Shown here in pieces: positions 24,101-32,320 of a DNA stretch of 64,000 nt. Origin of the DNA: DATKDF01 sp963752045 (GTDB lineage: Bacteria; Acidobacteriota; Vicinamibacteria; Vicinamibacterales; SCN-69-37); assembly GCA_963752045.1 (NCBI GenBank), contig CAVVWN010000008.1, forward strand, positions 372,001-436,000. Direction: 5' to 3'. A program made the translations under genes and the position numbers. The notes under the pieces are model-generated. The model worked only from the letters and a program-made list of their open reading frames with translations, was not told the DNA's origin and ran no database searches. Within the stretch, counting starts at the first letter, position 1; each line of letters opens with the position of its first letter.

Positions 24101-25765
24101 CTAGCGCGACGACAATTTCAGGTCGATCGCCTGAGTCTGGCCTTCGAGCATGTTGACGAGCGATCCCAGTGCCCGGATCCCCTCGAGGAACTCGGGATCC
24201 TCGTGGAGCCCGGCCTCGACGGACCGAAGCGCGACGGCCACGTAACTGGCGGGCGGCAGACCCGACACACGGAACTGTCCAGCCTGGTTGGGCCGCGCCA
24301 GCGCGATGTAGCGCGACGGGAACGTCCAGCGCGCGGGATCGACGGCGAAGACGACAATCGAGCACTCGGCAACAGCGGCGCCAGCGGCGTCCGTCACCGT
24401 GCCGGACAGGAGCGACAGTTCGGTGGTCAGCACGACCTCGAGGTCGTCGATGTCGCCGGCCGTGAAGTCGAGCGGCGTGTCGGTGACGTCCCGGCCCCGC
24501 CACAGCACTCTCTTCATGCCCCAGGCAGGCGAGGCCACGTCGGCCCTCACGACGCGCAGGCCACTCATGTTCGAGACCTCGAACGTCCAGTCCTCGCGCA
24601 CCTCGATGTTCGGAGGGCCGCCGCTGATCGGGGATGATTCGAATCCGATTGACCGCGGCGACACACGGACCTGCTGGGGCCTCAGCGCGACTCGCGTGTC
24701 GCCCTCGAGCACGAACCGTCCACGCGCCCTGGCGCCAGGCATGATTCGTACTTCCAGATTCGTCAGGGAACGATCGTCTACCGTGAGCGTCGCCCAGCCG
24801 AACGGCGCCCGGCCGAGATTGCCTCCACCCTCCGGCCGGCCGAAGGCCTGAATGGTGAAGCGGCCTGCCGGCACGTTCCGCAACTCGAACAGGCCGGCCT
24901 CGTCGGCCGCGCCGCGGACCAGCGCCAGGGCCGATGCGCCCGTGCTGTCGTGTGCCATGAAGAAGTAGTCCGCTCGCGCGACCGGCGCCCCGTTCTCGTC
25001 GATGAACTTCCCCGACACGGAGACGGTCGGCACCGGCTCGAGCGTGAAGTCGATCCCGGTCACCTGCTGGCCCGGCCCGACGGTGACCGATTGCGCCGCG
25101 CCGACCTGTGTCGTCCCGGGGTAGAACGTCGGGGCGAAGCCGCCGGTTGCGCCAGGATCGGCGAACACGCCCGCGAGCGCGGTCACGTAGTAGCGCCCGG
25201 GCGCCAGGTGCGGGATCCGGAACTGACCCTTGTCGTTCGTCGTGGACATGGGGGACCTGCCGCTGAGCGGCATGAGACGACGCATGCCGCCCGCCCAGGC
25301 CGGTCGCGAAACGCGAACCGTGATGCCAGGGGCCGGATCGCCGAACTCATCGAAGAGCACGCCCTCGAGCGCGCCCTGAGGGACGAGGCTGAAATCGGCG
25401 TGCTCGAAATGCTGACCGTCGCCGAGATCGATCGGGCGTCCTGGCTCAGAGTCGGCACGCTGACCGTACTGCTGCTGGACGTAGCCGATGGCCGATGCGG
25501 TCAACTGGTAGCGGCCGGGCACCAGCTTGTCGTACGTGAACCGTCCCTCCGCATCCGTGACGGCGCTTCTGGCGACCCGCATCACCTCGAACGAGACGAG
25601 GCGAAGCGACACATTGGCAACCGGGGCGCCGGTCGCCCCGTCCGTCACCGTGCCCGAAAGCCGCGCGGTTGGCTGTCCTGCAGGGTCCTGAGGACCCAGC
25701 GCCGACACGGCCGACGCGAAGCCCAGCGTGCCGACCAGCAACGCGGCTCGATGGATGCTTCTCAT
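24101..25765 (-). CDS. secreted CarboxypepD_reg repeat protein
   Basis: 554 residues with a signal peptide (ALLVGTLGFASAVSALG). The first CarboxypepD_reg domain (LSGTVTDGATGAPVANVSLRL to GRFTYDKLVPGRYQL) spans about 34-110. Further beta-sandwich units begin near 130 (LEGVLFDEFGDPAPGITVRV), 225 (VSGKFIDENGAPVARADYFF) and 450 (LSGTVTDAAGAAVAECSIVV). The C-terminal module (RYIALARPNQAGQFRVSGLP, ending IDLKLSSR) matches that of its neighbours. It lies three bases after the stop of the related upstream gene, so both are one operon. No enzymatic motif seen; probably a surface or periplasmic binding protein. Confidence 0.82.
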   Translation of the reverse strand: MRSIHRAALLVGTLGFASAVSALGPQDPAGQPTARLSGTVTDGATGAPVANVSLRLVSFEVMRVARSAVTDAEGRFTYDKLVPGRYQLTASAIGYVQQQYGQRADSEPGRPIDLGDGQHFEHADFSLVPQGALEGVLFDEFGDPAPGITVRVSRPAWAGGMRRLMPLSGRSPMSTTNDKGQFRIPHLAPGRYYVTALAGVFADPGATGGFAPTFYPGTTQVGAAQSVTVGPGQQVTGIDFTLEPVPTVSVSGKFIDENGAPVARADYFFMAHDSTGASALALVRGAADEAGLFELRNVPAGRFTIQAFGRPEGGGNLGRAPFGWATLTVDDRSLTNLEVRIMPGARARGRFVLEGDTRVALRPQQVRVSPRSIGFESSPISGGPPNIEVREDWTFEVSNMSGLRVVRADVASPAWGMKRVLWRGRDVTDTPLDFTAGDIDDLEVVLTTELSLLSGTVTDAAGAAVAECSIVVFAVDPARWTFPSRYIALARPNQAGQFRVSGLPPASYVAVALRSVEAGLHEDPEFLEGIRALGSLVNMLEGQTQAIDLKLSSR

Positions 25766-25768
25766 GGG

Positions 25769-27448
25769 TCACCTCTGCCGAATGACGACGTCGACGGCGC
25801 GAACCTCGCCGCCGCCGAGCGTCAGGAGTTCGGCGCCCGTCCAAAGGAGACTCAGCACGCCCTGATCGAACCACGCGTCGTCGTCGAGGAACGGCACGGC
25901 CGCGACGCGATACGCTCCGGGCAGGATCCCGGAAAATGCGAAGCGCCCGTCGGCATCGGCGAGTGCGCTGTGTACGAAGCGGGAGCCTGGAACCCAGCGC
26001 TCACGGTCCTCGGCGAAGACGACGACCCGCGCGTTCGGCGCCGGATCGCCGGCTGCCGAACGCACGAGGCCGCTCACCGTCGCCGAGCGGGAAGTCACGA
26101 CGACTTCGATCGGTCCCGCCGAGGCCGACGAGACCGGATCGAACGGAGCATCCGTCACGTTGCGTCCTCCGGAACGAATCGCCGACAGCGCCCAGCCTGC
26201 CGGCAGGTCTTCAACGCGCAACCGCCGAGGGCCGAACAGTGCGGCAAAGGCAAACGTTCCGTCCGTTCCGACGGGCGCCATCGACGAGTCCGCCGTGGGT
26301 GACGGCAGCGATCCGATCGCAGGCAGCTCGAAAAGGGCCTCGTCTGCGACGATCGTCACGCCAGGGGGAACGGGCTCACCGGAGTCGACCACGAGCCGGC
26401 CATGGACAGCCGGGGCCGGCGCAGTAGCGATCGGGACGTCGGGAATGTCGCGCCCATCGACCTGGACGCGGACGGCGGCGTACTCGGGCGTGGAGTCGGC
26501 GCGCTCGACAGCGACCGCGACGAGCCAGTACTCGCCTGGAGGCACGTTCCGAAACATGAAGCCGCTGCCCGACGGCGCGAGGAATCCTGTGACGCCTTCC
26601 GACGGATTCGCGACGCTGCGCATGCGCACGCCGAGTCCGGCCGGCGCCGCGCCGTTGGCGGTCATGACCGTGCCGTTCACGTCCGCGACAAGAACCTCGG
26701 TCACGACGAAATCCAGATTCAGCAAGTCCTGGCCAGCAGCTACGCTCACAACCTGCGCCTCGCTTCGTCTGGAAGTCCCAGGATAGAAGACGCGCGCGAA
26801 TCCGCGCGTTCGGCCGTCCGCGTCCGGACGGGCGCTCAGCCGCGCCCGCTGGTCTGGCGTCACCTGAATCACATACTCGCCCGCGGGGAGCGAGTGGATC
26901 CGGAAACGGCCCCGGTCGTCCGCAGAGGTCTCGCGAACGGGCACGAGCCCGGCACCCCGATGGGAATACCCGGTCCGCATCGCCGTGACGACGACATCGG
27001 TCATCGGCTGACCATTGGTTGAAAGCAGGCGGCCTTCCAGCGCCGATCCTCTCGTCATCTCCACGTTGACGGTGCCCGTCAATCCGGCGGCGAGGTCGAA
27101 GGGATCGGCCGGCGCAAACGCTCGGCCAGGAGGACGCCGAGGCACGAAGCCGGGCTTGTCGACCGTCACGCGGAAGGTGCCGGCCGGCAGGCGCTCGAAC
27201 CGGAAGGAGCCGTTGACGTCGGTGTCTGTCGTTTCCGTGAGGCCGCCGTCGATGGCGTCGAGGCGCACGCGCGCGCGGCGGACCGGAACAGGGGCGCCGT
27301 TCTCGACCAGGTAGGCGCGCCCGGAGATCGTCGCGGTGCCGGTCACGGTTGCCGGGGCGTCGCGCCGCTGTGCGAGGCTCGACCAGGCATCGGCTGCCGG
27401 CGACGTGCCGACGAACAGGGCAGTCAGGACGACGACGATGGCGGCCAT
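25769..27448 (-). CDS. secreted CarboxypepD_reg repeat protein (operon partner)
   Basis: 559 residues with an N-terminal hydrophobic signal (IVVVLTALFVGTSPAADAW). Repeats of the beta-sandwich phrase occur at about 40-115 (ISGRAYLVENGAPVPVRRAR, NGSFRFERLPAGTFRV), 130-205, 225-310 and 455-525 (VSGLVRSAAGDPAPNARVVV). The final module (ADGRFAFSGILPGAYRVAAV to AVDVVIRQR) corresponds to the shared C-terminal module, though its RRI..ARP start is altered to RFVHSALADA. Upstream gene of the two-gene operon with the protein at 24101-25765. Function unknown. Confidence 0.82.
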   Translation of the reverse strand: MAAIVVVLTALFVGTSPAADAWSSLAQRRDAPATVTGTATISGRAYLVENGAPVPVRRARVRLDAIDGGLTETTDTDVNGSFRFERLPAGTFRVTVDKPGFVPRRPPGRAFAPADPFDLAAGLTGTVNVEMTRGSALEGRLLSTNGQPMTDVVVTAMRTGYSHRGAGLVPVRETSADDRGRFRIHSLPAGEYVIQVTPDQRARLSARPDADGRTRGFARVFYPGTSRRSEAQVVSVAAGQDLLNLDFVVTEVLVADVNGTVMTANGAAPAGLGVRMRSVANPSEGVTGFLAPSGSGFMFRNVPPGEYWLVAVAVERADSTPEYAAVRVQVDGRDIPDVPIATAPAPAVHGRLVVDSGEPVPPGVTIVADEALFELPAIGSLPSPTADSSMAPVGTDGTFAFAALFGPRRLRVEDLPAGWALSAIRSGGRNVTDAPFDPVSSASAGPIEVVVTSRSATVSGLVRSAAGDPAPNARVVVFAEDRERWVPGSRFVHSALADADGRFAFSGILPGAYRVAAVPFLDDDAWFDQGVLSLLWTGAELLTLGGGEVRAVDVVIRQR

Positions 27449-27528
27449 CGAAGCTCCTCCAGATCGTTCGGGTGGCCTTCGCGCAAACCTGTTTGGCCGC
27501 AGTATAGACCTCGGATGGCTCCAGGCGC

Positions 27529-28202
27529 GTGAGGCAAGGGCGCCACCCGCTCGTCGCGCTCCTTGGCAAGGAGCTGGGGCTGCAGATACCCGTGTTCGCG
27601 CTCTCGGCCGTCTACGTGCTGGTCTGGGTGGCAGGGTGGTTCCTGAGTCCGGCCACTCGCGAGTCGCTGGCCATCGTGATCACGATGCTGCACGGTGGTC
27701 TCGTGCCATTGCTGGCGGGCGCCCTGGCGAGCGCCGAGGAGCGTCGCATGGGGACGCTCTCGACGCGATGCTGGCCGCACTCAGCCTGTACGTGTCGTCG
27801 CTCACGCGCAACAGCCTCCATGCGGTCCTCGCCTCGATTGCTGCAGGCGTCGTCCTGTGGAGCGGCCTGGCTTACGGCACGCGGCTGATGTACCCGTTCG
27901 ACAACAGGGTCGCGCAGGAACTCTTGCAGAGGCGCGAGTCGCTTCGAACGCGCGAGGTGCTCCGGGCATTCGGTGCCTACTCGGTGGACGTCACAAGCGC
28001 CCACCAGACCTTGTTTCTCGCCGCGGCCGTCCTGGTCGTCCTCGGCGGGCTCTGGCTGTTCATCAGGTTCGGAAACGAGAACCACCGGTGTGAAGACCAT
28101 CGACCTTCGCGAATCGGCCTGCAGGTGGTCGCCTTTCTGCTCGTGCCTGTCGTTGCGCTGCTCTTCTACTACAGCCTGCCGGCCTGGATATTCCGCGGTT
28201 GA
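27529..28202 (+). pseudogene. decayed ABC-2-like membrane permease (frameshift with internal deletion)
   Basis: The front (frame starting at 27529, KELGLQIPVFALSAVYVLVW ... GGLVPLLAGALASAEERRMGTLS) is typical of permeases that begin with a helix pair and then a cytosolic AxERxxGTL element. Around 27765-27785 the sense moves to another frame, which reads AALSLYVSSLTRNSLHAV, then two membrane helices to the stop at 28202. In a complete permease several helices and about 150 residues should lie between these two parts, so the locus has lost an internal segment and the frame. No cognate ATPase is adjacent. A sequencing indel could explain the frame change but not the missing core. Confidence 0.65.
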
Positions 28203-28381
28203 GCCGTCAAGGGGCGGTGCGTGTGTACCCGTATCATTTGAAACTGCCGCTCGGCACCGTGGCCGCCGGCGACTAGACGGTAGCCGTCGACCTTCGGTCC
28301 AGCGCCGCCGGGCCCGAAGCCGGTCGACGCGCCGCGCTGGCGGTTCGCTGAGCGCTCGCGACGTGCCCCGCTGTGCCGGGT

Positions 28382-28387
28382 TAGAGT
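28382..28387 (+). promoter_or_regulatory. -10-like TAGAGT box, 6 bases before a DsrE-like ATG
   Basis: TAGAGT followed by six bases and ATG 28394; no Shine-Dalgarno sequence. Same spacing as other leaderless candidates here. The 190 bases before it, back to 28203, contain no gene that I can support. Confidence 0.5.
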
Positions 28388-28393
28388 GTCACC

Positions 28394-28948
28394 ATGACAC
28401 CAGCCCGTTCACTCGTCGTTTTCGTCGCCCTGGTTCTCTCCACCGCCACGACTCAGGCCCAGCAGCAGCCCGCGAGCAAGTCGGGACCGCTCATCCAGTC
28501 GGGCGGCGAGGTGTACGCCACGCCGCACATCGACTTTGCGACGCCGGTCGACATCACGTACAAGGTCGCCTTCGATCTAAGCCGTCGGGGAACATCGGCG
28601 ACCTCGGTCAATGATGGTCTCAACAGCCTGGCGCGGTTCCTCAACATGCACGCCCAGGCTGGCGTGCCGGCCTCACAGATGCAGCTCGCCGTCGTCGTCC
28701 ACGGAGGCGCGGCCCGCGACCTGCTGCGGAACGCCGAGTACAAGGAGCGGACGGGGGAGGACAATCCCAACATCGCGATGGTCGAGGAGCTGTGGAAGGC
28801 GGGCGTCCGCATCATCGTGTGCGGCCAGACCGCCGCGGCGAGTGGCTTCACGAAGGACATGTTCGTCGAGCCTGTCCAGATCGCGCTCTCGGCCATGACG
28901 GCGTTCGCCGTGTTGCAGGAGCAGGGTTATCACGTCAACCCGTCCTGA
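28394..28948 (+). CDS. exported DsrE/DsrF-like protein
   Basis: 184 residues with a signal peptide (LVVFVALVLSTATTQAQ). The mature part has the DsrE/YchN fold pattern: LNSLARFLNMHAQAGVPASQMQLAVVVHG, a central VEELWKAGVRIIVCGQTAAASG with one Cys in the position of the DsrE sulfur-carrier Cys, and a final MTAFAVLQEQGYHV. Cytoplasmic DsrE proteins relay sulfur atoms; exported forms are common but uncharacterised. The Cys is the only one in the mature region, so a redox or sulfane-sulfur role is possible. Convergent with the TonB receptor gene. Confidence 0.78.
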   Translation: MTPARSLVVFVALVLSTATTQAQQQPASKSGPLIQSGGEVYATPHIDFATPVDITYKVAFDLSRRGTSATSVNDGLNSLARFLNMHAQAGVPASQMQLAVVVHGGAARDLLRNAEYKERTGEDNPNIAMVEELWKAGVRIIVCGQTAAASGFTKDMFVEPVQIALSAMTAFAVLQEQGYHVNPS

Positions 28949-28997
28949 GGCGGCCGTGTCGATCGCGCGATGATGACGACGCGCGCGCAGGTCGAAT

Positions 28998-31900
28998 CTA
29001 GAACACCACGCGCGCGCCGATCTGCATCTGGCGCGCCGACGTGACCGTGCTGCGAATCTGGCCGAACGAGGCGAGGGGCACCGTCTCGGTGCCCGCGCCG
29101 CTGAAGGCCACGAGCGAAGGCGGGCCGAAATTCGTCCGGTTGAACACGTTGAAGATCTCGAACCGGATCTCGAAACGCCGCGAGGCGGCCGATCCGCCGA
29201 GGGGAAGGAACTTCGTGAATGCCAGATCCACGGTCCGCAGGTCGGGTCCGATGAGCTCGTTTCTGCCGACGTCGCCGAACGTGCCGGCCGGCTGGAGCAC
29301 GAATGCCGCCGGATCGAACCACTGATTCGGATCGCCGGTGACCGCATCGTCCGGGCCGCGTCCCGGCGCGTAGCTCGGTCGGTCGGGTCCGGTCCCGGGG
29401 CCGAGCGACGGCGCCCAGAGCGACCGCGAGCGGTTGGTCTGCACGAACACGGTGAGCGGGCTCCCGCTCCGCATGCGGATAATGGTGGCCACCTGCCAGT
29501 CGTTGACGAGCGCGGCCGCCAGGCCTCCGCTCGACACCGCGTTGGGCACCTGCCAGATCGCGTTCAGCACCCAGTTGTGGTTGGCGTGGTAGTCGGACAG
29601 GCCCTTGTTGTAGTCCGCGATGAACTCCGGCATCGCCGACACCGTGCTCGTCGTCGAATCGCTGAAGAAGGTCGCGTTCTGCGTGGTGTCCTCGGCCTTC
29701 GACCAGGTGTAGGACGACTGCAGCTGGAATCCGTTGCTCCAGCGCTTGCGGATTTCGAGCACGAGCGCGCGGTACCACGAATCGCCGTCGCTCGACTTGA
29801 GCTCGATCGCCGAGTAGTTGGCATTCGGACGGGAGAGGCCTGCCGGATAGAACGGCGTGCCGTCCGGCAGCAACGTCGGCGTCGGCACGTTGACGTCGGA
29901 GTTGCGCCAGAGATGCCGGCCGCGCGACCCGGCATAGCCGACGGTCACCACCCAGTCGGTCCAGAACTCCTGCTGCAGGTTCACGTTCCACATGTGCACG
30001 CGCGGGTAGTCGATGTCGTACTGGATGGGCCGGACCGAGATTCCACCTGCCCGCTCGAACGGCGGCACCGGGAACGACGGCCCGCCGATCACGACGCGCG
30101 GCGTGAAGGGCGGATTGGTGATCGTGACGATGAGATCCTGCTGGTTGTTGAGCTTGTAGTAGAGGCCGTAGCCGCCGCGAAGCGCCGTGCGGCCGTTGCC
30201 GAACACGTCCCAGGCGGCGCCGAGCCGCGGTGAGAAGGTCGGGCCCGGATTGTCGTAGAGCGGCCCGACCGTCGGCGCATCGGCGAGCAGGTCCGGCATG
30301 TTCACGTCGCGCGGGTCCTGCGGCATCGTCGCCGTCTCGAATCGCAGGCCGGCGTTGATCGTGACGTTCGACGCAACCTGCCAGTCGTCCTGCACGTAGG
30401 CGCCCAGGAGCGCCCAGTCCCATGCACGGTTGAGGTCGCCTTCAGGGGTGAGGCCGATGAACACGGCCGCGCTGCCGGCCAGAAACGAATTCAGGGAGCC
30501 GAACCGGTAGATGCCCCTGCTGAAGGTCGGGTTGAATTCCGTCGTGCGGTAGTACTCGAGGAGCCCGCCCGTCTTGATGAGATGCCGCCCGCGACTGTGC
30601 ACGAGGTCGTACTGGCCGCTGTAGACGTCCTGGTCCAGTTGAACGTCGGCCGAAATCTGCGGGCCGAACCGCGGGATACCGCCGATGTCGATCGCGCCCA
30701 TGGTCGGCCGGCCCGGGACGAAGGGCGAAACCGGCTGGGTCGTATTCGATTCGACCGACTGGCCGATATTCGTCCGGCTGAAGCCGAATCGCGCCGTGCC
30801 GAGCGTGCTCGGCGAGAGCACCTGGCGGTACTCGGCGGTCAGGAACTGGTTCGTAGACTCGAAGGCCCGCGGAAACTGCGGGAAGTCGGTCGGCAGGGTC
30901 TGGTCGGCGTCGTCAATCGTGTAGCGCACGAACCACTGCGTGCCGGCGCGCGGGGCGCCGTCGACGCGCGCCTGAAAGAAGTTCTGCTCGAGCCGCTGGT
31001 CGAAGGGAAACGTGTGCTGTGCGAGGCCGCCGCCGAGGTTCGGCCCGTTGGCGGTGGGAAACTCGAGCAGGTACGGCAGCACCGACGGGTTGATGGCGAC
31101 CGGACCTGACGGCAGCACGCCGTTTCGCGCGTTGTCGTCGGGCACCGTGGTGACGACCGTGCGCCCGAGGTTCTCGTAGAGGCCTTCATACCCGACGAAG
31201 AAGAAGAACCGGTCCTGCTGGATCGGCCCGCCAACGGTGCCGCCGAACTGATTGCGTGTGAACGGCGGCTCCTCGCCGACGTCGAAGTAGTTGCGCGCGT
31301 CGAGTGCGTCGTTGCGGTGGAACTCGAAGACGCTGCCGGCAAAGCGATTGGTGCCCGACTTGGTGATGGTGTTGATCTGGCCGCCCGTGCTCCGGCCGAA
31401 CTCCGCGTTGTAGCTGTTGGTCTCGAGCCGGAACTCGCGGATGGTCTCCATGCCGAGCGCGGTGCCTGCCGCGCTCCCCGCCGGGCTGTTCGTGAAATCG
31501 TTGAGCAGCGTGCCGTCGAGCAGATACACGTTCGAGCGCGGGTCCTGGCCGTTGACGCTCATCGCCAGGCCGTGCGCGACGACCGACCCGTTGTCGCGGT
31601 TGGGGAAGATGACGACCTGCGGCTGCAGCTGCATCAAGTCCGTATAGTTGCGGCCGTTGACCGGCATCTGGTCGATCGTGCGCTGGTCGAGCAGGAAGCT
31701 CAGGTCGCCGGTGCGCGTGTTCACCTGGGAGACCTCGGCCCGCACGGTGACCTGTTCGGCGGCTCCCACTTCCAGCGTGAGTCGCACGGTGGCGTTCTCG
31801 CCGACTGTGAGCCGGACTCCGGTCCGGACGAGCGGCCTGAACTGATCGAGGGCGGCGCGTATTTCGTACTCGCCAACAGGCAGCCCGCTGGCCGTAAAGC

Positions 31901-32111
31901 GGCCCTCGCCGTCGGTCACCAGCTCGCGGGTGACGCCGGTGTCGAGGTTCCGCACCGTCACCGACGCTCCGGGCAGCGCCCCACCCTGCACGTCCTCGAC
32001 GACGCCGATGAGCACGGCGGCAGTCTGGGCGCTGAGCGGAACCGGCACGAGCCAGAGAAGTAAGGCAAGAATGGCAATCGTCCGTCGCACTGGTCGAGAC
32101 CTCTCGTTCAT
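28998..32111 (-). CDS. Oar-like TonB-dependent outer membrane receptor
   Basis: 1037 residues from ATG 32111; the frame runs further upstream but that part is antisense to the transporter gene. The signal peptide (AILALLLWLVPVPLSAQ) is followed by a CarboxypepD_reg domain (about 33-115, VVEDVQGGALPGASVTV), a plug domain (about 125-255, with NGRNYTDLMQLQPQVV, YLLDGTLLND and GRSTGGQINTITKSGTN) and a long beta-barrel ending in Phe (MQIGARVVF), as outer membrane proteins do. The Oar/SusC-like type takes up large ligands such as oligosaccharides or peptides, energised by TonB. No SusD-like partner or TonB gene is in the window, so the ligand is unknown. Confidence 0.9.
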   Translation of the reverse strand: MNERSRPVRRTIAILALLLWLVPVPLSAQTAAVLIGVVEDVQGGALPGASVTVRNLDTGVTRELVTDGEGRFTASGLPVGEYEIRAALDQFRPLVRTGVRLTVGENATVRLTLEVGAAEQVTVRAEVSQVNTRTGDLSFLLDQRTIDQMPVNGRNYTDLMQLQPQVVIFPNRDNGSVVAHGLAMSVNGQDPRSNVYLLDGTLLNDFTNSPAGSAAGTALGMETIREFRLETNSYNAEFGRSTGGQINTITKSGTNRFAGSVFEFHRNDALDARNYFDVGEEPPFTRNQFGGTVGGPIQQDRFFFFVGYEGLYENLGRTVVTTVPDDNARNGVLPSGPVAINPSVLPYLLEFPTANGPNLGGGLAQHTFPFDQRLEQNFFQARVDGAPRAGTQWFVRYTIDDADQTLPTDFPQFPRAFESTNQFLTAEYRQVLSPSTLGTARFGFSRTNIGQSVESNTTQPVSPFVPGRPTMGAIDIGGIPRFGPQISADVQLDQDVYSGQYDLVHSRGRHLIKTGGLLEYYRTTEFNPTFSRGIYRFGSLNSFLAGSAAVFIGLTPEGDLNRAWDWALLGAYVQDDWQVASNVTINAGLRFETATMPQDPRDVNMPDLLADAPTVGPLYDNPGPTFSPRLGAAWDVFGNGRTALRGGYGLYYKLNNQQDLIVTITNPPFTPRVVIGGPSFPVPPFERAGGISVRPIQYDIDYPRVHMWNVNLQQEFWTDWVVTVGYAGSRGRHLWRNSDVNVPTPTLLPDGTPFYPAGLSRPNANYSAIELKSSDGDSWYRALVLEIRKRWSNGFQLQSSYTWSKAEDTTQNATFFSDSTTSTVSAMPEFIADYNKGLSDYHANHNWVLNAIWQVPNAVSSGGLAAALVNDWQVATIIRMRSGSPLTVFVQTNRSRSLWAPSLGPGTGPDRPSYAPGRGPDDAVTGDPNQWFDPAAFVLQPAGTFGDVGRNELIGPDLRTVDLAFTKFLPLGGSAASRRFEIRFEIFNVFNRTNFGPPSLVAFSGAGTETVPLASFGQIRSTVTSARQMQIGARVVF

Positions 32112-32218
32112 CGTGTGAGTCGGCGGTCCGGGCCCGACATCTGCCCGGCAGCCGCCTGAAGGAGACCTGACGAGTGTCGTGACGACACCCGACGGTCGGG
32201 CCTGAGGCCGAAAAGACG

Positions 32219-32263
32219 CTGGTCTTCCTGACCAGTATACGGCGCTCACCAATGTCTGGTTAA
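32219..32263 (-). promoter_or_regulatory. promoter of the TonB receptor with a symmetric element
   Basis: On the minus strand TTAACC (32263-32258), an 18-base spacer and TATACT (32239-32234) form a plausible promoter about 120 bases before the ATG. An inverted repeat ctggtc/gaccag (32219-32235) overlaps the -10 and start region and could be an operator. A second small hairpin (gtgtcgt/acgacac, 32174-32188) lies in the leader. Confidence 0.45.
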
Positions 32264-32320
32264 GCGTGGCCGAGACGGATGAGTCTCGGACCTTCGGCGC
32301 ACCTGCGGGCCGGCGACGGC

